A stretch of 64,000 nt of DNA from Chitinophaga varians (GCF_012641275.1 NZ_JABAIA010000004.1:620001-684000), one strand, 5' to 3'. Shown: positions 8,733-17,166, counted from the stretch's first letter. Notes: a model not told the origin generated them from the letters alone. Numbers and translations are program-made.

Positions 8733-9755
8733 ATGAAGAAAATAGGATTTTTATCATTTGGGCACTGGGCTGATCATCCTGCTTATATGGCCCGTACCGC
8801 CGGCGACACCTTGCGTCAGTCAATTGATCTGGCTGTAGCTGCGGAAGAAATAGGGCTGGACGGCGCCTATTTCAGGGTGCATCACTTCGCTGCTCAATTA
8901 GCCTCTCCATTTCCTTTGCTTTCGGCCATTGGCGCCAGAACCAGCAGGATAGAAATTGGCACCGGCGTGATTGATATGCGTTATGAAAACCCACTGTATA
9001 TGGTGGAAGATGCTGGCGCTGCTGATTTGATTTCGGAGGGGCGGTTGCAATTAGGTATTAGCAGAGGTTCACCGGAGCAGGTCATAGATGGATGGCGTTA
9101 TTTTGGCTATGAGCCAAAGGAAGGAGAAAATGATCAGGACATGGGGCGTCGTAAGGCGCTGGAGTTTCTGGACAAACTGAGAGGGGTAGGCTTTGCAGCG
9201 CCCAATCCGAATCCCATGTTTCCGAACCCGCCCGGACTGCTGCGTTTGGAGCCATACTCAGCAGGATTAAGGGAACGTATCTGGTGGGGTGCTGCCTCTA
9301 ACGCAACTGCTGTCTGGGCAGCTGAAAATGGCATGCATCTTCAGAGCTCTACCCTGAAGTTTGACGAAAGCGGTAAGCCCTTCCATGTGCAGCAGGCCGA
9401 ACAGATCCGGTTGTACAAAGAAGCCTGGAAGAAAGCCGGCCACCAGCGCGAAGCCAGAGTCTCTGTGAGCCGGTCTGTTTTTGCATTGGTGACCGATGAA
9501 GACCGCCAGATCTTTGGGCGGGATGGAAAGAGCCGTGATCAGATCGGTATGATTGAGCCGGGCAAGCGCGCCATTTTCGGAAGAAGCTACGCTGCAGAAC
9601 CAGATCAACTGATAAAAGAACTGGCTGAGGATGAAGCTATCCGCGAAGCAGACACGATACTGCTAACTATACCCAATACCCTGGGAGTGGAATACAATGT
9701 ACACTTGCTGAATTCTATTTTGAAATATGTTGCACCTGGGTTAGGGTGGCGTTGA
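8733..9755 (+). CDS. LLM-class flavin-dependent oxidoreductase
   Basis: Predicted 340 residues, the usual length for luciferase-like monooxygenases. Characteristic parts are LAVAAEEIGLDGAYFRVHHF near the N-terminus, TSRIEIGTGVIDMRYENPLY and DLISEGRLQLGISRGSPEQV. These proteins are TIM barrels that use reduced FMN or F420 to oxidise or reduce small organics; Bacteroidota members are usually FMN-dependent. It ends 4 bases before the stop of the convergent YdeI-type gene. Substrate unknown. Confidence 0.9.
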   Translation: MKKIGFLSFGHWADHPAYMARTAGDTLRQSIDLAVAAEEIGLDGAYFRVHHFAAQLASPFPLLSAIGARTSRIEIGTGVIDMRYENPLYMVEDAGAADLISEGRLQLGISRGSPEQVIDGWRYFGYEPKEGENDQDMGRRKALEFLDKLRGVGFAAPNPNPMFPNPPGLLRLEPYSAGLRERIWWGAASNATAVWAAENGMHLQSSTLKFDESGKPFHVQQAEQIRLYKEAWKKAGHQREARVSVSRSVFALVTDEDRQIFGRDGKSRDQIGMIEPGKRAIFGRSYAAEPDQLIKELAEDEAIREADTILLTIPNTLGVEYNVHLLNSILKYVAPGLGWR

Positions 9756-9759
9756 TGCA

Positions 9760-10374
9760 TCATTTCACATACTTCCAGTTCCGGATTTTGCCTTCTGCCA
9801 TCCATGTCAGCGCATCAGCGAGGCGGCTGTCGCGTGTGGCGTCCGTTTTAGCGCTGACAATCCAGTCTACATATTCTTTTTTGTTGCTGTAGCTGAATGC
9901 ATCAAAAGTGGCCCATGCTTTTTTATTCTTTTTGATGGCAGACAGGAGCCAGTCCGGCACTTCCAGTGCTTTTTTCACCGGTGCGGCCTTTTTAGTGGCA
10001 GGAGGGAGGTCGCTGGTACTTAGTGTAGCCGCGGCCTTCAGGTATTTGATAAAGGTCCTGTCGGATGGAAGGTCTTTAAGACTGGTGATCTTCCCCAGTT
10101 GGCCCATGCCATTTTCGCCCCGTTGCTGAAAGATATTGTCAGGGTCGTCCATCAGGGCGCCTTTCCAGAAGATAAAGGAGCAATGGGCCTTAAAAGCGGC
10201 AAAGCAGCAAAACAGTTGTCCTTTGTAGGTGAAGTAAGGCATGCCCCATTTGATGGTTTCTTCCACTTCGGGACAGGCTTTATGGACCAAGGCCCGCATA
10301 TGTTCCAGGACAGGCTGGGCGAAGCTGGCCGATTTGCGGATATAGGCGTCGATACGGGCATCCTGCTGACTCAT
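9760..10374 (-). CDS. YdeI/DUF1801-type protein
   Basis: Predicted 204 residues. The N-terminal half (RIDAYIRKSASFAQPVLEHM, then EETIKWGMPYFTYKGQLFC) is a DUF1801/YdhG-like fold. The C-terminal half (EVPDWLLSAIKKNKKAWATF, then RLADALTWMAEGKIRNWKY) is the YdeI/OmdA-type helical region. This two-part layout is typical of YdeI proteins, whose biochemical role is not settled. It is divergent from the gene at 10546 and convergent with the LLM gene. Confidence 0.85.
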   Translation of the reverse strand: MSQQDARIDAYIRKSASFAQPVLEHMRALVHKACPEVEETIKWGMPYFTYKGQLFCCFAAFKAHCSFIFWKGALMDDPDNIFQQRGENGMGQLGKITSLKDLPSDRTFIKYLKAAATLSTSDLPPATKKAAPVKKALEVPDWLLSAIKKNKKAWATFDAFSYSNKKEYVDWIVSAKTDATRDSRLADALTWMAEGKIRNWKYVK

Positions 10375-10466
10375 GACAATTATTTTAGCGTAATTTATAC
10401 AAATAGATCATTTCGGTTGCTGTATGATTATACCTAAGTTATATATTTTAGCAGAAGAGGAATTAT

Positions 10467-10495
10467 CCCGGGTAACTACCCGGGGAAAACCCCGG
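10467..10495. promoter_or_regulatory. Two overlapping GC-rich palindromes upstream of the 10546 gene
   Basis: CCCGGGTA (10467-10474) pairs with TACCCGGG (10477-10484), and CCGGGG (10480-10485) pairs with CCCCGG (10490-10495) around an AAAA loop. The two share bases 10480-10484, so only one can form at a time in RNA. A near-consensus -7 element AATATTTG is at 10518-10525, which would place the palindromes upstream of the start site as DNA operators rather than in the transcript. They stand out as GC-rich in an AT-rich gap. Confidence 0.45.
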
Positions 10496-10545
10496 TGTAA
10501 GCATAAAAAAAATGTTGAATATTTGCTTCCACTAAACACAACAAC

Positions 10546-11094
10546 ATGAGCGACAAAATGATGGTTAGCGGTTATACCGCCAATAACCAGGGGTATCTTG
10601 ATAATACCACCATCCCTATTGACTCACATATGCCTTTCACTGGTGATCCCACTACCTACGGGATGCCCGTTACCGTGAGTGCTTACTTCGGAATGCTGTT
10701 TCATTTTTACAACTACCTTTCCAAACATCCGGAGGTAAAAGAATTTTTCCAGGGCCGGTACTCCGTCGAGTTCAGCAAGGCTTCCCTTTTCCGGTTGCTG
10801 GGCCAGCCCGGATGCGAATTTGTACGCTTTCATTTTGTTATTCCGGAAAGTAACGAAAAAATCAGTCTGATGGCCGAAGGCCTGGATGCCAACCACGTCA
10901 ACATAGGGTTCCCTGTGCTGCTGGAAAAAGCCAAAGCCGGCGTGCTGGACCCTACTCCGGCCGATCCGGGCATTGAAGAAAGAGGCAATGGCGGTGAAGA
11001 CGAGCCACTGATGACCAGGCTGTTTGCCGCCCTGAAGGCCAGCGGTCATCCGTTTGGTGCCGTGACGCCCATTGACCTGGAGAACAACTGTTAA
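10546..11094 (+). CDS. Uncharacterised 182-residue cytosolic protein
   Basis: I do not recognise the family. There is no signal peptide or membrane segment. The middle contains YFGMLFHFYNYLSKHPEVKE and a beta-rich stretch (CEFVRFHFVIPESNEKISLM), and the C-terminus holds an acidic linker and LMTRLFAALKASGHPFGAV. It starts 18 bases before the membrane protein at 11113, and the kinase and regulator follow, so it is probably the first gene of that operon and may take part in the same signalling path. Confidence 0.6.
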   Translation: MSDKMMVSGYTANNQGYLDNTTIPIDSHMPFTGDPTTYGMPVTVSAYFGMLFHFYNYLSKHPEVKEFFQGRYSVEFSKASLFRLLGQPGCEFVRFHFVIPESNEKISLMAEGLDANHVNIGFPVLLEKAKAGVLDPTPADPGIEERGNGGEDEPLMTRLFAALKASGHPFGAVTPIDLENNC

Positions 11095-11112
11095 AAAAAA
11101 TTGCTGCGCTGA

Positions 11113-11751
11113 ATGAACGGATGGATCTATGGATACTATGTGATGCTGGTGACATGTTTTGCCATTAGCCTGTTTAACCTGCGATATACGCAGGTAAAGC
11201 AGCTGGCGGTGTTATTGGGTTTTTCCATATTATCGGAGGTGATAGTGGAACTGATCGGGAAGCGTGGTTCCCATTTCTTTATTGTATACCACTTTTTTGT
11301 GGTGCTGGAATATAGTCTGATAACAATTATTTTACGATCAGGAATCAAGGATGAACGCTGGCGGTTGCTGATGTGGATTTCGATATTTGTGTTTGGCGTA
11401 GTGTCACTCGGGTACAGCTTTGTTTATGGCGGTTGGCGTTACTTCCCCGGCATTAATATTACCATTGAGAGCTTCCTGGTCATTTGCTGGTGCCTTTTGT
11501 CCTTTTTTACGATTACCCCCAATAGTGAAGCGTCTATATTCCGGCACCCCGACTTCTGGCTGACCCTCGCGTTTTTCTTTTATTTCGCGGGATCGATGTG
11601 TGTCAACGGCTTTTATAACCTGTTATTGGCCGGCGATGCGCAGTCTGCCAGGCATCTTTTTACGATTTTGAACTCATTATCCAATTACCTGTTGTATATT
11701 ATGCTGATAAAAAGCATCATATGCTTCCGGTCAAACAGGATTTCTTCGTAG
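11113..11751 (+). CDS. Polytopic membrane protein next to the two-component system
   Basis: Predicted 212 residues with about six or seven hydrophobic segments, among them YYVMLVTCFAISLFNL, LLGFSILSEVIVELIG, LLMWISIFVFGVVSLGYSF and DFWLTLAFFFYFAGSMC. No catalytic motif seen. Its last 31 bases overlap the start of the histidine kinase gene in another frame, so the two are tightly coupled. Because the kinase has only one membrane segment and almost no extracytoplasmic part, this protein may supply the sensing function. That is inference from context. Confidence 0.75.
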   Translation: MNGWIYGYYVMLVTCFAISLFNLRYTQVKQLAVLLGFSILSEVIVELIGKRGSHFFIVYHFFVVLEYSLITIILRSGIKDERWRLLMWISIFVFGVVSLGYSFVYGGWRYFPGINITIESFLVICWCLLSFFTITPNSEASIFRHPDFWLTLAFFFYFAGSMCVNGFYNLLLAGDAQSARHLFTILNSLSNYLLYIMLIKSIICFRSNRISS

Positions 11752-12512
11752 CAGTCATATTACTCACCTTGTTGTTTACCATCATGGGGTTGATAGTGAT
11801 TGTGGCGATCATTAATTACAAGAAAAAACAACAGGCTTACCTGCATCAGCTAAAATTAATGAAAGAAGAGTATGATAAACAATTGATGTGGTCTCAGATC
11901 GAAATACAGGAAGAAACCTTTGCCCACCTGGGGCAGGAGCTTCACGACGATATCGGCCAATTGTTAACCAGCACCAAACTATTGATCAATGTTACCCAGC
12001 GTAACCTGACCGATGCACCGGAGACGTTAAAGACCGCCGAAGAAACCCTCAGTACGGCCATTCATCATTTGCGCGCGCTGTCCAAATCGTTTAGCCGCCA
12101 GTGGCTGGACCAGTTCAGCCTGGTCGATAACCTGAAGAGCGAAGTGGCCCGTATTAATGCCAGTCGTACCATTAAGGTGAAGTTTACCCACGAACTGGCC
12201 GAGTTGCCGCTACAGGCAGAACCGCAGATCATTCTGTTCCGTATCATACAGGAAGCCATGCAAAACTGCCTGAAACATGCCCGTCCGCAAGTGATCGACA
12301 TCAGCATGCGTATAGCAGAAAAGGCACTACTGTTGATCATTGCAGATGACGGCGCCGGCTTTGACAAAGCCGGCATGTCTGCCACCGGACTGGGTATCCG
12401 GAATATGCAGCACCGTACCAGGCTGCTGGGTGGAACGATCAACTGGGAAGTGACGGATGCAGGAGGTACTGCTGTGTTGATAAAATTACCCGTTGAACCA
12501 AATCAGTTATGA
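11721..12512 (+). CDS. Sensor histidine kinase, NarL/DesK type (HisKA_3)
   Basis: Predicted 263 residues. One membrane helix (residues 9-31), a short coiled linker, a HisKA_3 box with the phospho-acceptor H75 in GQELHDDIGQ, then an HATPase domain with FRIIQEAMQNCLKHARP (N box), IADDGAGFD (G1) and GLGIRNMQHRTRLLGG (G2). These kinases phosphorylate NarL-type regulators; its partner is the next gene, with which it shares a 4-base ATGA overlap. There is no separate sensor domain. The ABC transporter further downstream is a plausible target, as in DesKR-like layouts. Confidence 0.93.
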   Translation: MLPVKQDFFVAVILLTLLFTIMGLIVIVAIINYKKKQQAYLHQLKLMKEEYDKQLMWSQIEIQEETFAHLGQELHDDIGQLLTSTKLLINVTQRNLTDAPETLKTAEETLSTAIHHLRALSKSFSRQWLDQFSLVDNLKSEVARINASRTIKVKFTHELAELPLQAEPQIILFRIIQEAMQNCLKHARPQVIDISMRIAEKALLLIIADDGAGFDKAGMSATGLGIRNMQHRTRLLGGTINWEVTDAGGTAVLIKLPVEPNQL

Positions 12513-13144
12513 ACATCAAAATTGCCATCGCAGACGACCATCAGTTATTCCTCAAGTCACTGAGCCTGCTCATAGCGGGCTTTAACGGTTTTAGCATTGT
12601 AGCAGAAGCAGTCAACGGAAAAGAGCTGCTGGACAAGATCTCTGCATTGCCGGCGCCGCCGGACATCGTGCTGCTGGACGTGAACATGCCTGTCATGGAC
12701 GGCCCCAAAGCAACGGCCCTGTTGCAGAAACAGCATCCGGGCATTCGCATAGCGGCACTGTCCATGAAGGAAAATGACACCACCATCATCACCATGCTCA
12801 AAGCCGGATGCTGCGCTTATCTGCTGAAAGATATCCACCCGGTGGAACTGGAAAAAGCCCTGCGTGAAATACATGAATCGGGCTACTATCATAACGATGC
12901 GTCCAATGTGAACTATCGCCGGCTGATCCTGCAATCGGAACAGCAGGAGACCATCACCGAAAGAGAGAAAGAGTTTCTGAGCCTCGCCTGCAGTGATCTT
13001 ACGTATAAAGCCATCGCGCAGAAGATGAATGTTTCCGAGCGCACCGTAGACGGTTACCGCGAAATCCTTTTCCACAAGCTCAACGTACAAAGCCGTACCG
13101 GCATGGTGCTCGAAGCCCTGCGCCGGCAACTGGTTTCCCTCTAG
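12509..13144 (+). CDS. Response regulator, NarL/FixJ family
   Basis: Predicted 211 residues. Receiver domain with acidic pocket D9/D10 and phospho-acceptor D57 in IVLLDVNMPVMDG, followed by a LuxR-type DNA-binding domain (ITEREKEFLSLACSDLTYKA and VSERTVDGYREILFHKLNV). It overlaps the kinase stop by 4 bases, a sign of translational coupling. A perfect palindrome 9 bases after its stop, upstream of the ABC genes, is a candidate binding site. Confidence 0.95.
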   Translation: MNIKIAIADDHQLFLKSLSLLIAGFNGFSIVAEAVNGKELLDKISALPAPPDIVLLDVNMPVMDGPKATALLQKQHPGIRIAALSMKENDTTIITMLKAGCCAYLLKDIHPVELEKALREIHESGYYHNDASNVNYRRLILQSEQQETITEREKEFLSLACSDLTYKAIAQKMNVSERTVDGYREILFHKLNVQSRTGMVLEALRRQLVSL

Positions 13145-13152
13145 TAGCCTGA

Positions 13153-13195
13153 TTTACCGGTAAAAAGCTGCACTTTACCGACCTGTACTGGTCGT
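13153..13195 (+). promoter_or_regulatory. Palindromic sites upstream of the ABC transporter genes
   Basis: TTTACCGGTAAA at 13153-13164 is a perfect 12-base palindrome. Its half TTTACCG recurs at 13174-13180, overlapping a weaker dyad ACC-TGTACT-GGT at about 13180-13192. These sit between the response regulator stop and the ABC ATPase start and may be where the regulator acts. Confidence 0.4.
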
Positions 13196-13273
13196 TGACC
13201 TTATTTCCTGTGTGCCCTTTGTTGGTTTTTGTATCATTGCAGCCTGTTCATTCATCCAAAATCGAATCAGCAC

Positions 13274-14053
13274 ATGAGTAATCAACAAAGGGCTATCCTG
13301 GAGGTAGACCAGCTGAGTGTTTCCTATGGTCACTTTCAGGCGGTGCGACAGGTATCCTTTACCGTGGCATCCGGCGAAATTTTCGGTCTGCTCGGGCCTA
13401 ACGGCGCCGGCAAAACCAGCACCCTGAGCGCTATTGAAGGTCTGCTACGGCCACAGGGCGGACAAATCAACGTCGCCGGTTTCAGCATCCTCGATCAACC
13501 CCTTTACGCCAAAGCCAACATGGGCGTACAATTACAATCCACCAGTTTTCAGGCGGAACTAAACGTGGCCGAAATCATCCGGCTGTTCGCCGGTATCTAT
13601 GGCAAAGAAATGACGCCCGCTGAAGTAGAAGAGAAGCTGGTGGAAATCAACCTGCAGGACTCCGGAACCAAACGTTTCGGACAGTTGTCCGGCGGACAAC
13701 AACAGCGGGTATCGCTGGTCATCTCCACTATTCATGATCCGCAGCTGGTGCTGCTGGACGAGCCCACCACCGGACTGGACCCACAGTCCAGAAGGCAGTT
13801 GTGGGACCGTATAGAGGCCATCAAATCAAAAGGGCATGCCGTACTGCTCACCACCCATTCCATGGAAGAGGCCGAAGCGGTCTGCGATCGTATCGCCATC
13901 ATCGACCATGGACGGGTGATCGCTATCGATACCCCCGAAGCGTTGATAGCCGCACATCGCAACGACCCCGACGTCATTGCCGTGTCCCGTAAAGGAAAGA
14001 TCACCCTTGAAGATGTATTTATCGGCCTCACCGGCCGGGCTGTCCGTTCATAA
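13274..14053 (+). CDS. ABC transporter ATP-binding protein
   Basis: I start at 13274 (MSNQQRAILEV), since the upstream in-frame ATG at 13229 adds 15 residues with no family similarity. The 259-residue product has Walker A GPNGAGKT (41-48), signature LSGGQQQR, Walker B LVLLDEPTTGLDP and the H-loop LLTTHSMEEAEAVCDR. It is the ATPase of an ABC-2 type exporter whose permease follows after 15 bases. The two-component genes upstream may control it. Confidence 0.95.
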   Translation: MSNQQRAILEVDQLSVSYGHFQAVRQVSFTVASGEIFGLLGPNGAGKTSTLSAIEGLLRPQGGQINVAGFSILDQPLYAKANMGVQLQSTSFQAELNVAEIIRLFAGIYGKEMTPAEVEEKLVEINLQDSGTKRFGQLSGGQQQRVSLVISTIHDPQLVLLDEPTTGLDPQSRRQLWDRIEAIKSKGHAVLLTTHSMEEAEAVCDRIAIIDHGRVIAIDTPEALIAAHRNDPDVIAVSRKGKITLEDVFIGLTGRAVRS

Positions 14054-14068
14054 CTCAATACCTACTTT

Positions 14069-14812
14069 ATGCAAACCAAAATACCTCAGACTTCTGCCGT
14101 GATGACCGCCTTATTGCGGGCCGATTTTACCACCCTGTGGCGCAACCGCCGTTCGCTGCGGCTTGTGTTGCTGGTGCCCCTGGTGATCGTTATCTCCTGG
14201 AAAGGAATGGTGAAAATGATGGGCGGCCCTTATGTGATCTCCGGTGGCATCACCATTGGCCTGATCAGCATCGGCCTGCTGGGTTACACCAATTCCATTG
14301 CGCGTGACCGTGACAAAGGCGTGTTCCAGCGCCTGCGCGTAGGGCCTGTTGCCGCATGGACCATCATGTGCAGCCGTGTCATGGTACAGATAGTCACTAT
14401 CATGGCCATGACCATCGCCATCTTCGCTGTTGGCAATCTGGTAGACAAAATTGTGCTGTCGCCGCTGGGTTATCTGACCGGTTTCTTCGCCGCTGTATTG
14501 GGTGGCGCGCTGTACCTCAGCCTGGGACAACTGATCGTGGGACTGATTAAAAATCCTGAGACGGTGAACTCCACCACGCGACTGGTATATTTTATCTTCA
14601 TTATGGTGGGCATGCTGGGCAACTTCGGCGTGTTAGGCGATGTCGTGAAAGATATGGTGCAGTGGTCGCCCTATGGCGTGGTCAATCGTATGATCGGCAC
14701 CGCGTTGCAGCCCGACACCTGGAACCTGCAGGCCACCTACGCGTTGCTGGCCACACTGGGATATACAGCTGTATTCGGTATACTGGGCATTCGTTTCTTT
14801 AAGTGGAACTAG
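14069..14812 (+). CDS. ABC-2 type transporter permease
   Basis: Predicted 247 residues with six hydrophobic segments, beginning with a cytoplasmic stretch and SLRLVLLVPLVIVISW. The motif ARDRDKGVFQRLRVGPVAAW is the conserved cytosolic loop of ABC-2 permeases. It pairs with the ATPase immediately upstream; substrates of such exporters range from drugs to lipids and peptides. Its last 14 bases overlap the convergent gene on the other strand. Confidence 0.93.
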   Translation: MQTKIPQTSAVMTALLRADFTTLWRNRRSLRLVLLVPLVIVISWKGMVKMMGGPYVISGGITIGLISIGLLGYTNSIARDRDKGVFQRLRVGPVAAWTIMCSRVMVQIVTIMAMTIAIFAVGNLVDKIVLSPLGYLTGFFAAVLGGALYLSLGQLIVGLIKNPETVNSTTRLVYFIFIMVGMLGNFGVLGDVVKDMVQWSPYGVVNRMIGTALQPDTWNLQATYALLATLGYTAVFGILGIRFFKWN

Positions 14813-16070
14813 TTTGCCTGATGACCACTTCCTCAATCCGGTGTCTGTCCATCCGTTTGATTTCAAAAGTGAGCTGGTTGATCGTCACTTTTTCACCGGA
14901 TTGAGGAATGTGTTTCAGTTTACTGATCAGCAGGCCGGCCACTGTAATATCTTCCTCTTCATAGGGCCGGAGCCATTCCATGTTCAGCGTTTCCCGGATA
15001 AACGACAGCCGGGTGATACCGTTGGTCAGCCAGCTTTTGTCTGGCTGCTGTTCTAAAAATCTTTCTTTGGTATTATATCCCGGCAGATTGCCTAACAGGC
15101 CGGACACGATATCGTGGAAGGTGACGATGCCTTCAAACTCCCCATATTCATTCAATACCACCCCCATGATGGTGCTTTCGCGGCGCAACAGCTGGAACAT
15201 GTCGAAGATGCCCTGGTTGAGCGACAGGTAGGAGACAGGGCTGATCAGTGCGTGCAAAGGTTTGTCCGGCTCCAGAAAGAAGTCCTTGATCATAAGGGCG
15301 CCGATGATCTCGCCGCCGCTGTTCATTACCGGAAAGGTGCGGTGTGTACTTCGTTTAATCGTTTCAGTTGTCTCTTCACGGGCCATGTCTTCCTTGAGGA
15401 CCATCACGATGCTGGCCGGCGTCATAATGTTCTCCGCCGGCAGGTCGTAGGCTGCCGAAATATTTTTATGCAGCATAAATTCCCCTTTTTCTATCAGTCC
15501 CTGTTTATAGGCCATGACAAGCATGCCGCGCAGGTCGTTGTCTGTCAGCTTCTGTTCCTGGATAGTATTGATATGGAACAGTCCGAGGATATACTTGGTA
15601 CTGCTGGTCAGTAGTTTGATAAAAGGGTAGGCGACCTTTGAAAAGATGATCATGGACGGCGTGATGAGGAAGGAAATTTTTTCCGGGTCCAGCAGCGCGA
15701 GGGTTTTAGGGATGAGTTCACCGAAGATAATAGTGAGATAGGTGATAGACCCTACGCCGATCAGCAGTGCCAGCAGATGTGCGCCGTAGTTGCCCATATG
15801 CCATGAGCGGAATACCGGTTCCAGCAGTGCCGCCATCATATCTCCGCCGTATAGCCCTTCCAGTATGCCTACCAGGGTGATGCCTACCTGTACCGCGCTG
15901 AGGAATTCGTCTGGGTCGCTCACGAGCCGGAGGGTGCTGGCGGCGCGGTTATTACCGCCATCAGCCTGAATTTTCAGCGTTGCTTTATCTACTGATATCA
16001 GTCCTATTTCTGCCAGGGAGAAGTAAAAGTTAAAAGCGATGAGAACGATGATAATGATAATAGAGAGCAT
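14799..16070 (-). CDS. CNNM/CorC-type membrane protein with DUF21 and CBS domains
   Basis: Predicted 423 residues. The N-terminal DUF21 membrane domain has about four helices (MLSIIIIIVLIAFNFYFSLA onward, with DEFLSAVQVGITLVGILEGL). Two CBS domains follow (IMTPASIVMVLKEDMAREET and the region around YEFGGIVT-like NEYGEFEGIVTFHDI), then a CorC/HlyC transporter-associated domain near the end. The family is linked to divalent-cation export or tolerance, and the old label haemolysin is misleading. Stands alone between the ABC operon and tRNA-Leu. Confidence 0.92.
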   Translation of the reverse strand: MLSIIIIIVLIAFNFYFSLAEIGLISVDKATLKIQADGGNNRAASTLRLVSDPDEFLSAVQVGITLVGILEGLYGGDMMAALLEPVFRSWHMGNYGAHLLALLIGVGSITYLTIIFGELIPKTLALLDPEKISFLITPSMIIFSKVAYPFIKLLTSSTKYILGLFHINTIQEQKLTDNDLRGMLVMAYKQGLIEKGEFMLHKNISAAYDLPAENIMTPASIVMVLKEDMAREETTETIKRSTHRTFPVMNSGGEIIGALMIKDFFLEPDKPLHALISPVSYLSLNQGIFDMFQLLRRESTIMGVVLNEYGEFEGIVTFHDIVSGLLGNLPGYNTKERFLEQQPDKSWLTNGITRLSFIRETLNMEWLRPYEEEDITVAGLLISKLKHIPQSGEKVTINQLTFEIKRMDRHRIEEVVIRQTSST

Positions 16071-16175
16071 AAGTCATGTTGCTTTACAGGATAACAACTG
16101 TCTGCTGCAATTGTTTATAGCGCTGGTTTTCAGCTCGTTTGTCAGCGCTGGTTGAAAAAATATTTCAGCAAAAAA

Positions 16176-16206
16176 TTTGGAGAATTAAAACGAGTGCTTA
16201 TCTTTG
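16176..16206 (+). promoter_or_regulatory. Promoter of tRNA-Leu
   Basis: TTTG at 16176-16179 and TATCTTTG at 16199-16206 are separated by exactly 19 bases, the Bacteroidota -33/-7 arrangement. Transcription would start near 16213, about 18 bases before the tRNA 5' end. Confidence 0.8.
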
Positions 16207-16230
16207 CGCTCCCTGATCACAATATCAGTT

Positions 16231-16314
16231 GCCCAGATGGCGAAATTGGTAGACGCACTGTGTTCAGGTCGCAGCGCCTGCAAGGGTGTGCTGGTTCGAA
16301 TCCAGTTCTGGGCA
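16231..16314 (+). tRNA. tRNA-Leu (anticodon CAG)
   Basis: A full class II cloverleaf: acceptor arms GCCCAGA and TCTGGGC with discriminator A at 16314, D loop AAATTGGTAGA, anticodon stem CTGTG/CGCAG with loop TTCAGGT (anticodon 16265-16267), a long variable arm CGCCTGCAAGGGTG as expected for leucine tRNAs, and T arm with TTCGAAT. CCA is not encoded. A terminator follows directly. Confidence 0.97.
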
Positions 16315-16315
16315 C
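16299..16315 (+). repeat. Direct repeat copy 1: tRNA-Leu 3' end
   Basis: AATCCAGTTCTGGGCAC, covering part of the T arm and the acceptor 3' strand, matches 15 of 17 bases at 17137-17153. tRNA 3' ends are common attachment sites for integrative elements, so this pair may be attL/attR remnants. Confidence 0.55.
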
Positions 16316-16317
16316 GT

Positions 16318-16356
16318 AATAGGTTGTAGGTATTTGACTTACAACCTATTTTTTTT
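16318..16356 (+). terminator. Terminator of tRNA-Leu
   Basis: AATAGGTTGTA (16318-16328) and TACAACCTATT (16340-16350) form a perfect 11-base stem followed by six more T residues. A standard intrinsic terminator two bases after the tRNA. Confidence 0.9.
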
Positions 16357-16423
16357 GTGTCAATGTCGTTTTGGTACGCTTTTATCCGCTTCTACCCACT
16401 ATTGGCGACACATAATTGACACA
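16356..16423. repeat. Inverted repeat beside tRNA-Leu
   Basis: TGTGTCAAT (16356-16364) and ATTGACACA (16415-16423) are perfect 9-base inverted copies about 50 bases apart, just after the tRNA terminator; a further GACACA lies at 16407-16412. They could be arm-type integrase sites of a lost element. The rest of the gap to 16659 has no ORF; only the hairpin at 16556 stands out. Confidence 0.4.
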
Positions 16424-16555
16424 CAAAAATTATTTCCTCGTTCTTGAGCTGCCACCTATTTTCCTTATTACTGTCTATGTCATATTCCTGATTGGGAGAT
16501 GAATTCCCTGGATATTCTATTAAATTATGGTTTAAAATTAAATTTCAAAAATAGC

Positions 16556-16590
16556 AACGGGGAAAAAGGCAATTAGCCATTCTCCCCGTT
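16556..16590 (-). terminator. Hairpin downstream of the ferredoxin gene
   Basis: AACGGGGA (16556-16563) pairs with TCCCCGTT (16583-16590), with an inner GGC/GCC pair. It lies about 70 bases past the ferredoxin stop on the minus strand; the minus-strand sequence after it (GCTATTTTTG) is T-rich, which fits a terminator. Confidence 0.55.
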
Positions 16591-16659
16591 TAGGTTCAGT
16601 ATACGTACCAGCGATTTGCGTCTGACGACCACTTACTGATAATTCTTTATGCTTTCTAA

Positions 16660-17007
16660 TTAAGGATGTAATCTATCTTTTTTTGCCAACAGTTCTTCCG
16701 TAGACTCCTGGCACATTTCGTCGGGTACACAACAGTCTACCGGACATGCGACTGCACATTGGGGTTCCTCATGAAATCCTTGACATTCTGTACATTTATC
16801 TGAAACGATATAATACAGATCGGTGGCCAGGGGCGCATTGCGCTGGCTGACATCAATAATTGATCCGTCCATCAACACAAAATCACCTTTAACCATTGTG
16901 CCATCAGCTATTGCCCATTCTACGCCGCCCTCATAGATGGCGTTATTCGGACATTCTGATTCACAAGCTCCACAGAAAATACATTCATTTGTAATTTTAA
17001 TAGCCAT
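16660..17007 (-). CDS. 2[4Fe-4S] ferredoxin
   Basis: Predicted 115 residues. First cluster motif CIFCGACESECP near residue 9. The second begins CTECQGFHEEPQCAVACP, with a longer gap between its second and third cysteines, the arrangement of Chromatium (Alvin)-type ferredoxins that also carry a C-terminal extension. It transfers electrons in the cytosol at low potential. The gene stands alone between tRNA-Leu and a degenerate copy of the tRNA 3' end. Start ATG at 17007 gives the canonical MAIKITNECIFCGAC. Confidence 0.95.
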   Translation of the reverse strand: MAIKITNECIFCGACESECPNNAIYEGGVEWAIADGTMVKGDFVLMDGSIIDVSQRNAPLATDLYYIVSDKCTECQGFHEEPQCAVACPVDCCVPDEMCQESTEELLAKKDRLHP

Positions 17008-17136
17008 AGTAATTTTAATTTGGAAGCTTTCTATGCTTCATTATAAAATATATATCCTGATAAAATTAGGAGAAAAATAGTTTCATACCCAAAAAGAACA
17101 AATACCTCACAACTAATTCTTCCTTAGCTAGATAAG

Positions 17137-17153
17137 AATTCAGTTCCGGGCAC
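17137..17153 (+). repeat. Direct repeat copy 2: degenerate tRNA-Leu 3' end
   Basis: AATTCAGTTCCGGGCAC differs from the tRNA-Leu 3' end (16299-16315) at two of 17 positions. As in the tRNA, a hairpin containing a TTGTA-type stem follows shortly after. The segment between the copies, 838 bases, holds the ferredoxin gene. Confidence 0.55.
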
Positions 17154-17166
17154 TTAGATAAAGAAG

